Positions 12,420 to 24,364 of a stretch of 64,000 bases of DNA are shown piece after piece; within the stretch, counting starts at the first letter, position 1, and each line of letters opens with the position of its first letter. A model generated the notes under the pieces. It saw only the letters and a program-made list of their open reading frames with translations, did no database searches and was not told where the DNA came from. The stretch covers positions 6,697,840 through 6,761,839 of the forward strand of contig JARWIR010000011.1 in the NCBI GenBank assembly GCA_029959085.1, written 5' to 3'. A program made the translations under genes and the position numbers. The stretch comes from Nemophila menziesii (taxonomy: Eukaryota; Streptophyta; Magnoliopsida; Boraginales; Hydrophyllaceae).

Positions 12420-12910
12420 TTTTTATATAGATACTTCAGGAGTATATACTTGATAATATACAATGAAACAAATATTCGATTCACTCGTTAATTTTATATT
12501 TGTTCGTTCAAAATCCACAATTAGCTTAGTAGCACTTGAACTTGAACTAAGAATTTCTTTTACCCAATTTAATAAGAAGTTATTATATTGTGCAAATGGT
12601 AAAGTTTTTTTCATATTTACAAGGGAGGTCACACATTTAAAACATTGGTTTTCCAAAGTTTAAACATATTATCCAAAATATTTGTGCATTTTATAATTTT
12701 ATTTAGTTTTCTAACTTAGCTACCCCTAATGTTATGTCTTTCTATAAATTAAGCTTATTTTCTTATTTAAAGATATGCCAAATCTATCAACAAACTTCTG
12801 GTTCATATATTAGTTCTTGAATTATAAATAGGAACAAACTTCTTGTTCATAATGTGTAAGCATATTTTCATCATCAAGTCTTTACAAATTTAGTGAAAAA
12901 ATCATACCAA
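12420..12910. repeat. Dispersed AT-rich segment R1, copy 2
   Basis: Homologous to 9190-9680 in the same orientation. Here it splits the copia LTR at 12144 from copia internal sequence that resumes near 12935. Overlapping short frames on both strands are not conserved between the two copies. Confidence 0.6.
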
Positions 12911-13535
12911 TATTCCAGCACAATCCTTTTGGGAAATAATAAATAAGTTTATCCACAATTCGCATAAAAAACTTTAATTATGACATTTAGGCTTTAATAG
13001 ACTTGAATATTTAGGTTACTTTAGTGCAATACTTTAAGAACACATAATTATTTCTTTTTTTAATTTTTGTAATATTCTTGAAATCCATATGAGTTATTCC
13101 TCATCAAACAAATCTTGCTTCAAAATTATATTTTTAAGTTAAGGTTTTGAGCCTTCGTAATTTTTGTTAATTTCGAGGTGATAATTTAAAACAAGGTTCG
13201 AAGCCCCATTAATATTTAATCTTGCCTTTAAAACTTTAAATAATGTTTTTAATAATTTGGGTATATAAATTTTGTTCAAGGTTCAAGCCTATAAAGTTTG
13301 TTTTATGCTTAATCCATATAAATTTTATTGTAGATTTCAGACCTATAAAAGAAATTTGGGCACTAGGCGTTATGAATATTTTTTCAAAAAAAAAAATGAT
13401 TAAAAATGTCTTTGGAATATATACTTTAATAATTTCTATGATAAGAAAACAAATATGAAAACATATGAAAAGAATAAAACTCAATAAATCTTACCAAATC
13501 CATTACCTATTCTACAAGATCAAAAGAGAAAACCG
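12911..13535 (+). pseudogene. Copia internal fragment plus low-information DNA
   Basis: 12935-13060 matches the array internal block after the zinc knuckle (for example AAGTTTATCCACAATTC and GACATTTAGGC). From 13070 to 13490 no gene is visible. A loose motif of the type AAGGTTc-aAGCC recurs near 13143, 13195, 13279 and 13333. 13490-13535 again resembles the 3' end of the copia internal block with a purine-rich tract. Confidence 0.5.
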
Positions 13536-13929
13536 TGCTGATAAGATGTTGAGAAATAGTAGAACTAAACTAAAAAGAAAGAAATATGGAGAGAATATTT
13601 CTTGTATATCTAAAACTAGTTTAGTATAACAAAGAGATTTTAATATATATATATATATATAGTTTTAAAAATTAAAGAGTAGAATTAGAGATATGGGTAT
13701 AATATATTTATTAAATAAAAAATAAGTATTGAATATGTTTTTATAAAATGATGATTTTAATGGTATATAATGTTATAAATAGAAGTTTATTGGTAATAAT
13801 TCAAAAAAATCAATTACTAAAAAGCGAAAAAAAGGATATGTGAGTTATTGTTTTATTCTGGGTGAAAGTATTATATTATATCAAGAGGTATTCTATACAA
13901 GACATAAGTGTGTATTGGTGGGTATTACA
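13536..13929 (+). mobile_element. Diverged copia LTR
   Basis: 394-bp block, TGCTGATAAG...GGGTATTACA, collinear with the array LTRs over its whole length although clearly older. It has the same length as the array copies, is preceded by CAAAAGAGAAAACCG (PPT-like), and is followed 18 bp later by a gag remnant. It independently supports the LTR boundaries proposed for the array. Confidence 0.68.
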
Positions 13930-13946
13930 TCAAATAAATAGATCTT

Positions 13947-15150
13947 ATGAGACACAAAAGATATAAAGATTGTGGTGCCTCAAGAAAACTTTACAAGAGT
14001 CATATGAAGAATGAGCCTACTTGTTATCATTATCATAAGAGTGGCCATATTAAATCTAATGTCCCTAAAATTCTAAAAGAAAAGCCAATAAAGGCAATAA
14101 TGCAACATGTGTTGATGCTTGCTCAAATCAAAGTGATGATGAAGATCATGTAGCCAACTATGTTTCTTTCATGGCTACTAAAAAGGAGAAGAAGATGAGG
14201 TAAACTCTAACCCTAACTTCTGTTTATCTCAAGATTAATCCGATGATGGTATCGAAATATCTTATGATTTTTTTACGTGATTACAAAAAATCTCTTAAAT
14301 CAAACAAAAACCAAATTTTTGAAAACTTTTTAGAAACTTCTTTGGAAACAATAATGAACTCGAGGATAATACTTCCATCATTGTCAAATAAAATTCCTTT
14401 CTTTTGGTAAGTCAAAAGATCTAGAATGATTTTTTTAAATTTTACACAAAGATAAATATAATTTGATTTATTGTTAGGAATCAAAATAAGTTACTCGTCA
14501 AGAAAAGGGTGGTTTTTGTTTTGATCCCTTTGTTAATCCTAGTTTTTCTAAAATCGTTTTTGTGAGAGCATCACGTATAGTTTCCTATTCTAGCTTTCCT
14601 TTTTCCAAATTTGATCTAAATACTTGTACCTATGGTTCCCATATTTACCTATGTAAAACGCCAAAATGAATTTTAAAGAGAAAGGGCAACGTTAATCCCC
14701 ATAGACCTAACTTGAATACCTAATATCTAATTCTATTGTCTTGTACGGTAAGAAGAGCATCAATAATATCATATTGGTACTTGATAGTGGAAGATATAGG
14801 CATATTAAAGAAAATGAATCACTCTTATACAATATTACAAGAAAAGGACATAATGGAAAAGTAACTTTCTCCAATAACATGGGAGGAGAATTTTTTGAAA
14901 AAGGAACCATTGGTAGTATGGATTATTTTAAAAAATGTTCTTTTGTTAATTGAATTTTATATTATCTTCTTAATTTAATCAATTAAGGTTAAATTAGAAC
15001 CATCTATATATAATGTTTTAAAAAAATTAAAAAAAGAGGTTTTTTTTAATGTGAGTAGAGTAGGTATTTACATAGTAAAATTTAAAATCTTATGTGCTAA
15101 AGTTAGATAGTTATCGAGTTTTAAAGATAATCATTGGTTGTGACATAGGC
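13947..15150 (+). pseudogene. Diverged copia gag and protease remnant
   Basis: 13947-14153 is a 68-codon frame with a Gag zinc-knuckle remnant (CYHYHKSGHIK), longer at its N-terminus than the array version. 14741-14953 encodes VLDSGRYRHIKENESLLYNI and continues with KVTF-x-NNMGG and KGTIG. This is the copia protease/pre-integrase region, with the catalytic Asp in LDSG preserved. 15110-15200 resembles the start of the pre-integrase domain (HRLIGRASIDFL). Stops separate the pieces. The block ends where the 3-kb duplication starts. Confidence 0.75.
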
Positions 15151-15626
15151 TTATTGGTCGTGCTAGTATTGATTTTCTTGTAAATCATTTCTTTTGGATA
15201 TGGTGCATTTCAACTACTCTTATTTATGTATGATATTATCCCAAAGAAAGAGTATGAAACATTTATAATACACACTTCTGGTGTTAGTTTCAAAAAACAA
15301 TTCAAAGATATACGGTGTTACTGACATTTCTGGATTATACAAGATACTCATTGAGAAGGCACATAATTGAAGAAAAAGATTAACATTTAAATTACTTGAC
15401 TAGTCACTGTGTTAATGTACACCATCAGGATTGCCCCTCCAAACAGGTAAATCTCAAAACTAAACTCCATTTATATAGTTAACGTCATCACATTCTTAAT
15501 TCATACTAACAATGTGACATTAAAGAAATATAATTACAACATGGACAATAAGAATATAAAAAAAGTTGATTATGAAATATAATTTTTACAATCAGAATAG
15601 TCCCAAAGATTTTCTTTCTTTTTTAG

Positions 15627-15791
15627 GAAGGCGCAACAATGAGAGTGATTTAAGGGATCATTCAGAAGCTCAAAATTATTGAAGGCCTCAACAATGTGAA
15701 CTTTTTGAACGCTGATGACATAGCTAAGATTCTAATAGAAGATGAAGTCATCATTACCACCGTGGAGGAGGAAAATGAGAAGAAAATTTAA
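15627..15791 (+). pseudogene. Exon-like fragment, copy 1 (unidentified gene)
   Basis: A segment with a good acceptor (TTTCTTTCTTTTTTAG) and a donor (GTAAGT at 15792) contains the frame KLKIIEGLNNVNFLNADDI, then AKILIEDEVIITTVEEENEKK. One in-frame stop precedes it (MRVI-stop-GII). Composition is more protein-like than the surroundings, and the same exon recurs at 18614 and, diverged, on minus at about 39205-39371. I do not recognise the protein. Splice sites at both ends in independent copies suggest a real ancestral exon that has been captured or duplicated and has decayed. Confidence 0.5.
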
Positions 15792-16456
15792 GTAAGTGTG
15801 GGTTGGGATAATGGTGTAAGTATTTTGATGTAAATTTAGATTAAAGAATCAAATCGTAAAAAAAAATATTTAAATGAGATTATGAGAGGTCCAAGGGATT
15901 TTAAAAAAGTTGTGGGGAAGTTTTTGAGACTACTGAAAGGATTAAGGAAAAAATAAGTGTAGAGAAAAAAAAGAATACTAGATATATGGTGTTTTATTAT
16001 AAAAAATATGTCATATTTATTCCTTCTTTATTTTTAAAACCCTAAACATCATGGTGGATTCCTAATATAGAAACTATTAACAAGGTCTGCTTATTATATA
16101 GCCACACCAGGGTTTGGAAATAGCTACTCAAAGTTAGGAATCTAGCTTTTAATTTCATTTACCACAAAGTAAACAATGGTGAACTTACATTTATGATGTG
16201 GGATAAATGACTTAATCATAGTAATATTTCCACAGTTCTGAATAAATAAGTTGATTAGTTGGGTATAAACTGTAATAAGACTGTTGTTGATTGCTTTGGT
16301 AATTCAAGATGGAGGCTTCCTTCATCAATTGGTGGTTTACTACCGTATCTGCAAGGAATTAACTCAATAATCAAAGTGTTAAAATATTCTAGAGTGAATC
16401 AATAAAAGGTAAATTCTCCTTTAGCAAAACAATGAACAAAATGAATGAAGGCTTAC

Positions 16457-16586
16457 CTGAGTCAAATGGTACAATATTGTATGGGGTAAGTGTTGTATTC
16501 CTCGCTGCTCCTTTATAGAGTGGTTGGCTTGTCAAAATAGACTGGCCACCAAAAAATTGATTATTAGAATGGGGATTAATTTCCAA
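16457..16586 (-). pseudogene. Minus-strand exon-like fragment, copy 1
   Basis: On minus, the frame NPHSNNQFFGGQSILTSQPL runs on to NTTLTPYNIVPFDSG and ends at a consensus donor (CTCAG/GTAAGC at 16456-16451). After the donor the frame reads intron-like hydrophobic residues. Upstream on minus another frame (LMQTFIRSSQFKRIAEIQHL) may be the neighbouring part of the same exon after a frameshift. The product is not recognised. Copy 2 at 19451-19580 keeps the same sequence with a CTCAA/GTAAGC junction. Confidence 0.4.
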
Positions 16587-18613
16587 TTCTTGTGAATTTT
16601 GTTTAATCGGCGCTCTTTCTGCAAAAGGATTCTCGAAAAGTTGCTTGATAAGTGTTGTATTTCTGCTATTCGTTTGAATTGGGAAGACCTAATAAATGTT
16701 TGCATCAATTTTGGGACTAGCAATTCGAAAATCATTATCATATGATTGTGCTTCATGCTTTCGGAGTAAGGAAGGAAGACAATTAGAGGCGAAATGGCTT
16801 AATATTGATTTCTCTTATTTTTAATTTTATGTAATTTTTTATTAAGATTTTTCTTAATTTGTAATGTTAGTAGGAGGCTTATTTTAGGCTTTTCTTGTAA
16901 CCCATTGGGCTATACAAAATGTAATGGATGTTTGAGATACCCACTTAAAATATTTGATGGATTCGCCAATAAAAAAACCAGAAACCACCGCCTCCAAATA
17001 AACATACGTTACAAGTTTGTATCAATTTCTTCTACTCAATTTTTTTCAAACCTTTTATTATCTTCTTCCTCTTGTCCTTTTATTACCACCGCATTCTTTT
17101 TGAATTCTTTTCGTGCTCATATATTTTTAACATCGACTTGCAATTTGATGAAATTTCAATCAAGATATCATAGATAAGGTAAAATTTAATATAGTATTTT
17201 TAAAACTATTGCGTTGCTTTATATTTGTACTTTGTCATTAGGCATTCTGATATTTTAATTCAAAACATAAAAAAATGCTTATGTTTTTTTTTGATTTATT
17301 AATAAGCAATGAGTAAATTACATTTTTAAAATTGATATTATCTAATTGTAATTCTGTTCCACAGCACTTTTGTTTGCAATTTCTCATTTCTTGATTTAAA
17401 ATTTCGGTTAAGTTAGTTAAACCTAACTCTGATTAAATGGATTTGGTCATCAATTAAGTAAATGTTTCATAATAAAAATGAAAGAAAACACAATTTAGGT
17501 TTCCAATGTTAATCTCTCTCAATATATTTAGTGATTAAACATAATTATGTATATTGGCTAGATTTTTTATTGATACTTGTTTAATAAATTTAATGTCATC
17601 ATTGAGTATTACTTTCTTTTGTAATGTTTCTTTAATTTTTTATACTAAGATATGATACAATGAATATGGATTATGATAGTACTTAAAATACTCTTTGTCA
17701 TAATCCATGTTAAATATAACTATCCATGTTAAAAATATTACTTTTTAAGAGAAAAAAAAGAAATTGAGAAAACTTAGTGTATCAATATCAAAAAAATCTA
17801 GGATTAAAGTGTTCTTTATAAAATAAAAAAATAAGAAATATTCAATAGTTTTTTATAACTATAATTTGCAATATACCAAAGCATGAATGATCAAATAAAA
17901 AACTAGATATTATAGAAATTGAATTTATTATGTAACATGTCTTTTCATTCTCTTAGTTTAGAAGAAAAGTTCTCACTCTCACCTCTCGATTATTTTGTTT
18001 AATGTTCATGTATCTCTTTAAATTTTGTTCAAGCTACTTATTTAAATTACTATTGTAAGATCAATAATTTAAGTTTTTAATTTTAATTAACAGTAAATAA
18101 CGGAATCTCCACGATTCTGCATCAATAACGTTATTCTCCCCATTTTGGTCGTGCTAGTATTGATTTTCTTGTAAATCATTTCTTTTGGATATGGTGAATT
18201 TCAACTACTCTTATTTATGTATGATATTATCCCAAAGAAAGAGTATGAAACATTTATAATACACACTGGTGTTAGTTTCAAAAAACAATTCAAAGATATA
18301 CGGTATTACTGACATTTCTGGATTATACAAGATACTCATTGAGAAGGCACATAATTGAAGAAAAAGATTAACATTTAAATTGCTTGACTAGTCACTGTGT
18401 TAACGTACACCATCAGGATTGCCCCTCCAAACGGGTAAATCTCAAAACTAAACTCCATTTATATAGTTAACTTCATCACATTCTCAATTCATACTAACAA
18501 TGTGACATTAAAGAAATATAATTACAACATCGACAATAAGAATATAAAAAAGTTGATTATGAAATATAATTTTTACAATCAGAATAGTCCCAAAGATTTT
18601 CTTTCTTTTTTAG

Positions 18614-18777
18614 GAAGGCACAACAATGAGAGTGATTTAAGGGATCATTTAGAAGCTCAAAATTATTGAAGGCCTCAGCAATGTGACCTTTTTGAATGCT
18701 GATGACATAGCTAAGACTCTAATAGAAGATGAAGTCATCATTACCACCGTGGAGGAGGAAACTGAGACAAAAATTGA
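18614..18777 (+). pseudogene. Exon-like fragment, copy 2 (unidentified gene)
   Basis: Duplicate of 15627-15791 with acceptor TTTTTTAG and donor GTAAGT. It is 164 nt against 165 nt in copy 1, so at least one copy is frameshifted. It reads GLSNVTFLNADDIAKTLIED in the conserved part. Confidence 0.5.
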
Positions 18778-19450
18778 GTAAGTGTTGGTTGGGATGATGG
18801 TGTAAGTATTTTGATGTAAATTTAGATTAAAGAATCAAATCGTAAAAAGAAATATTTAAATGAGATTATGAGAGGTCCAAGGTATTTTAAAAAAGTTGTG
18901 GGGAAGTTTTTGAGACTACCGAAAGGATTAAGGGAAAAATAAGTGTAGAGAAAAAAAAGAATACTAGATATATGGTGTTTTATTATAACAAATATGTCAT
19001 ATTTATTCCTTCTTTATTTTTAAAACCCTAAACATCATGGTGGATTGGGTATTCCTAATATAGAAACTATTAACAAGGTCTGCTTATTATATAGCCACAC
19101 CAGGGTTTGGAAATAGCTACTCAAAGTTAGGAATCTAGCTTTTAATTTCATTTACCACAAAGTAAACAATGGTGAACTTACATTTATGATGTGGGATAAA
19201 TGACTTAATCATAGTAATATTTCCACAGTTCTGAATAAATAAGTTGATTAGTTGGGTATAAACTGTAATAAGATTGTTGTTGATTGCTTTGGTAATTCAA
19301 GATGGAGGCTTCGTTCATCAATTGGTGGTTTACTCCCGTATCTGCAAGGAATTATACTCAATAATCATAGTTTTAATATATTCTAGAGTGAATCAATAAA
19401 AGGTAAATTCTCCTTTAGCAAAACAATGAACAAAATGAATGAAGGCTTAC

Positions 19451-19580
19451 TTGAGTCAAATGGTACAATATTGTATGGGGTAAGTGTTGTATTCATCGCT
19501 GCTCCTTTATAGAGTGGTTGGCTTGTCAAAATAGACTGGCCACCAAAAAATTGATTATTAGAATGGGGATTAATTTCCAA
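19451..19580 (-). pseudogene. Minus-strand exon-like fragment, copy 2
   Basis: Duplicate of 16457-16586. Differences are conservative to moderate (AAMNTT for AARNTT, FDSS for FDSG). Not recognised. Confidence 0.4.
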
Positions 19581-21173
19581 TTCCTGTGAATGTTGTTTAA
19601 TCGTCGCTCTTTCTGCAAAACGATTCTCGAAAAGTTGCTTGATAAGTGTTGTATTTCTGCTGTTCGTTTGAATTTGGAAGACCTAGTAAATGTTTGCATC
19701 AATTTTGGGACTAGCAATTCGAAAATCATTATATATGGTTGTGCTTCATGCTTTCGGAGTAAAGAAGGAAAACAATTAGAGGCGAAATGGCTTAATAATT
19801 AATTTCTCTTATTTTTAATTTTTGTAATTTTTTATTAAGATTTTTCTTAATTTGTAATGTTAGTAGGCGGCTTATTTTGGGCTTTTCTTGTAACCCATTG
19901 GGCTATACAAAATGTAATGGATGTTTGAGATACCCACTTAAAATATTTGATGGATTCGCCAATAAAAAAACCAGAAACCACCGCCTCCAAATAAACATAC
20001 GTTACAAGTTTGTATCAATTTCTTCTACTCAATTTTTTTCAAACCTTTTATTATCTTCTTCCTCTTGTCCTTTTATTACCACCGCATTCTTTTTGAATTC
20101 TTTTCGTGCTCATATATTTTTAACATCGACTTGCAATTTGATGAAATTTCAATCAAGATATCATAGACAAGGTAAAATTTAATATAGTATTTTTAAAACT
20201 ATTGTGTTGCTTTATATTTGTACTTTGTCATTAGGCATTCTGATATTTTAATTCAAAACATAAAAAAAATGCTTATGTTATTTTTTAGGTCTATTAATAA
20301 GCAATGAGTAAATTAAGTTTTTAAAATTGATATTATCTAATTGTAATTCTAATCCATAACACTTTTGTTTGCAATTTCTCATTTCCTGATTTAAAATTTA
20401 TGTTAAGTTAGTTAAACCTAACTCTTATTAAATGGATTTGGTTATCAATTAAGTAAATGTTTCATAATAAAAATGAAAGAAAACACAATTTAGTTTTCCA
20501 ATGCTAATCTCTCTCAATATATTTAGTGATTAAACATAATTATGTATATTGGCTAGATTTTTATTGATACTTGTTTAATAAATTTAAGATCCTCATTGAG
20601 TATTACTTTCTTTTGTAATGTTTCTTTAATTTTTTATACTAAGATATGATACAATGAATATGGATTATGATAGTACTTAAAATCCTCTTTGTCATAATCC
20701 ATGTTAAATATAACTATCCATGTTAAAAATATTACTTGTTAAGAGAAAAAAAGAAATTGAGAAAACTAAGTGTATCAATATCAAAAAAATCTAGGATTTA
20801 AGTGTTCTTTTTATAAAATAAAAAAATAAGAAATACTTAATAGTTTTTTTATAACTATAATTTGCAATATACCAAAGCATGAATGATCAAATAAAAAACT
20901 AGATATTATAGAAATTGAATTTATTATGTAACATGTCTTTTCATTCTCTTAGTTTAGAAGAAAAGTTCTCACTCTCACCTCTCGATTATTTTGTTTAATG
21001 TTCATGTATCTCTTTAAATTTTGTTCAAGCTACTTATTTAAATTACTATTGTAAGATCAATAATTTAAGTTTTTAATTTTAATTAACAGTAAATTTTGAA
21101 ACCTTAGTAATTTTTTATCTTGTAACAAGTTGATCTGTAAACAGAATTTTTATAAAGATATATCGATCATATT

Positions 21174-21288
21174 GTATCAAAAGAGATATTTGTGTAGAAG
21201 GTAAAATTTGATCATATTGTATCGATCTGTAACAATTTAATTACCATGTTGTATCAAAAGAGATATTTGTGTAGAAGGTAAAATTTGA
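21174..21288 (+). repeat. 38-bp short direct repeat, 77-bp period
   Basis: GTATCAAAAGAGATATTTGT and its continuation (38 bp in all) occur at 21174-21211 and again at 21251-21288, with a similar ATCGATC(A/T)-rich spacer. Confidence 0.85.
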
Positions 21289-21576
21289 ACTGTTATGAAC
21301 ATCGATCATATTTTGGTAGTAAACATTGAACTTCATGCCTCTTAATTAGATTATCTATACAAAAAATGAAAAAATATAAACCAGTATTAAAATTTATAAA
21401 TATGTACATTAATGTATAGTAAAAATGATTCATAAAAAGATATTATATTTGCAAAAAAATAGTGATCATTTAAACTAAAATTCAAATTACATCATCATGA
21501 GTAACAAAAAATACTAATCGATGACTGGAACACCATGGATGTGTTTGGGAACTTTTGAAAAGAAAGAAATATATAA

Positions 21577-21841
21577 TTAGGTAATGTACCGAATACCCTC
21601 TATGGTTTATCAAAGAGTAAAAAACTACATACAATATTAAAAGGGACAAATACCTCCTATGGTCTCCTAACTCATGGAAACTCACCTCTTGTACTTAATA
21701 TAACACTAAATCTTATACGATTGGTTGCACCGAGTTGCACAGAGTTATCAAAAATAGTTTTGTGTTATCACACTTTAAAGAAACATAAGGGGTATTTATA
21801 CATTTTTAAACCATATGGGGTAATTTGGTATTTTATCCTAA
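21577..21841. mobile_element. Putative MITE with ~28-bp imperfect TIRs
   Basis: The left end reads TTAGGTAATGTACCGAATAC then CCTCTATGGTTT. The right end, read on minus, is TTAGGATAAAATACCAAATT then ACCCCATATGGTTT. The ends align with a few mismatches, giving a 265-bp element with no coding capacity. The motif 'accgaatacccnctatggttt' is of the kind found at termini of some plant MITEs. No clear target-site duplication was visible, so the superfamily is open. Confidence 0.6.
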
Positions 21842-24364
21842 ATCATTTAACAATTTAAATAAGGGAAAAATAATAATTTCACAAATTCTATCGAAACTTT
21901 TTGAACAAGCATTTGGTAAGAATGAAAACAATCATTAAAAGAAGCTCTAATTTGCGAGTTTTGGAACTAAAAAAGGTATTTTTGTACTTTCCCTTAAAGG
22001 GTGCTCTTTACATATAAGCCAATCAGTTAAAACCCTAAAAAAAAATTCATATGTCCCTATAAATAAAAATAATTTTTCAAATCAAAGCCTTGAAAACACC
22101 ACATAAAGGGACACAAAATTCAGCATCTTATAGATTTGTTTCCAAAAATTAATATGTGGAAATTCAACAAACCTAAAGCAATCAATTTAAACAAGGACCT
22201 AACTTTTTACCTAATTCATAAGATCAAAAATACCTAATTTTGAAAAAAAATCATTAAATACCATGAATTCAAACAATATAAGCTTTCAACATAAATCATT
22301 ATAATAAATCCTAAATCTCTCAAGTTTACACTATATTTTATAATAGAATTTGTTAAATGAAAAAATGTATCTGGATGAGTAAATATAGTAGAGACAAAGC
22401 CTACCTCACTACATGAAGAAAAGAAATCAGCATGATTGTATTCTAACACACTAAACTAAGACCTTTTGTGAAATTCAAACACTAATTGAAAAAAAACAAA
22501 AGTCGTAATTATTTGAAAAAGGAAAGACAATATACTAATTCTTATTCTGACTACTAGTTTTAAAGCATATAAATGTCTATATTTTGACGATTGAGGTAAC
22601 ATGTGGAAAGAGTGTATTTAAAGGGTTAAATGTGCCATCTATTGACATAGAGTTATATTTAAATTAGATGGGTAGGTCAACCAAATGAATTTGAATATTT
22701 TGAACATTTTAATTATTTGTACAACCCAACAAATATTTATTGTATTGCTTTCTTTTCTTTTTTTTCTTTTTGGGCCAAAGGTATTAATTTCTTTATCTTT
22801 TTCATTAATGTATTATTTGAATATCTATTATTAAATAAAAGGAAAAAATGATGAGAGTATAATTTATTATTATTTTTTGAATTTAAAAAAATTAAAGAAA
22901 CATAATATCATTTTTCATGAAATCTTATAAAAATTTTGTTTTTAAATTTTCAATATTAAGATCATTTGAAATGAAAGGAAATATTACTTTCAAAAATTTC
23001 CTAAATTATAATTTTAATATATAATACTTTTATATGATATAAAAAAGCATAATATTTTTTCATATAAATTATCTTTCCCCTTGTACTTTATTGAAATTTA
23101 AATCTAGACATTGCCCTAAAATTTTATCATCGCTTCTTTAACTATCCCATCTTTGACCCGAACTTCTTGGGGTGTGTTTCTTTTTATGTGCTCCAAGATC
23201 TTGTGTCCATGTATTATGTCATTTCATATCAAATCACGGCTCTGTTCCTATCTACAGTTCTCAAATCATATTAATATCCCAAAACACTTAAATGACTCTA
23301 TACCATCACAAAGATATAAATCAGGGAAATCAACAAGATTTTATTCAATATTTCACCAAAAGGTCATGCTAAATATTGTATCAGATATACTAAATATAAC
23401 CATAAATGTAGATACATCATCTAATAGCCTAAAATTTAAATCATTTTCATCCCGACAATGTAACTACAAAATGGGACAAATATTTCAATAAGTAAATAAT
23501 AAACCATAATGTAGAAGATCAAAAAACGATACTAACAACTAAAGATCATAGCATAATCACTACCAATATAAATTTAAAAAATATATGCTAGCGATATCAT
23601 ATATTCTTAAGAAATTTTTGGTTTCATAATGCAAACGAATTTATATGAAATAAAGTCAAGAAGAATGTTATATTATGGTCGTCGATATGTGTGTTATATT
23701 TTATATTCCAACTCTCCTAAGACATCTCTATATATGTAACTTACCACATGGTCGGGATGATAAGGATTAACTCAAACACATCATATAAGATGTGGTTAAG
23801 GAGTAATGGACATGAAATATACAAGTAGGCTATAAGAACTCACCCTACCTTTCCTAATCAACACATCTGATAAGCTCAAGTTTAATATTTCAAATTTTTG
23901 CTCAATAACCCATGTAGTATAAATGAATACCCAAATTTCCCAATTATTACACCTTTATGAATTGTCTTCTCTCATTAGTGATGGTAAATTTTCTAGTACA
24001 TGTCAGATGATTAGGAACATTTTTTATATATTCCACTAATGATAGTTTATGCGAAATTGATGTGGTGTATTTAGAAAAGAACTCATCTTTGACACTTCAA
24101 TTCTTTTCACCTCTTAAATATCATCTTCACTAACCTTTACTGGATGGTCATTAAATGTTACATGTTGCATTGATTTTCTGCTCGGAAACCTATGGAACTT
24201 CTATCTTATTTGACAAAATTACTAAGGTCTTAGATTTATTGTTGTTGCCATCTTCCCTCACTTGAACTTTAAGAGTGATTAGTGCAACCTTTTGAATGAC
24301 AATCACGCATTGGTTGATGTCATATCTAAGCTTATTTATATCACAATCGGTGCAACCTTCTCAC
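21842..24364. other. Non-coding AT-rich DNA, no gene supported
   Basis: Only short frames occur, all without recognisable motifs. The longest (112 codons at 23153) uses a TTG start and has an irregular composition. 24100-24300 read on minus has short protein-like patches (KVQVREDGNNNKSKTLVIL) but stops intervene; I could not assign it. Confidence 0.5.

Larger units (their letters stand above)
15149..18095 (+). repeat. 3-kb direct duplication, copy 1
   Basis: Begins TTGGTCGTGCTAGTATTG and is collinear with 18147-21093, the two being nearly identical by eye with small indels. Corresponding landmarks are about 2990 bp apart. A 51-bp linker (18096-18146) separates the copies, and part of it recurs at about 33780-33820. 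The unit contains an exon-like fragment on plus (15627-15791), another on minus (16457-16586), and a 3' segment (about 17780-18095) that recurs at 20785, 36475 and inverted near 25250. No terminal repeats were recognised. Confidence 0.9.
18147..21093 (+). repeat. 3-kb direct duplication, copy 2
   Basis: Second copy of the unit at 15149-18095. Differences are small, for example an extra GGGTATT near 19046 and single-base changes. Unlike copy 1, sequence after AATTAACAGTAAAT continues as TTTTGAAACCTTAG, which is also the continuation at 36781. This copy therefore preserves the ancestral right flank. Confidence 0.9.

Noticed and set aside
16905..20182. 90- and 101-codon plus-strand frames in the 3-kb units
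   Set aside because: Both start at TTG; conservation is explained by the recent DNA duplication, and the sequence is serine/phenylalanine-rich with no domain.
23153..23491. 112-codon plus-strand frame
   Set aside because: Starts at TTG, no recognisable motif, no second copy, mixed composition typical of chance translation.
24100..24320. Possible minus-strand RPA- or Helitron-like coding patch (KVQVREDGNNNKSKT)
   Set aside because: Too short and interrupted by stops; no second motif to support a Helitron or replication-protein origin.
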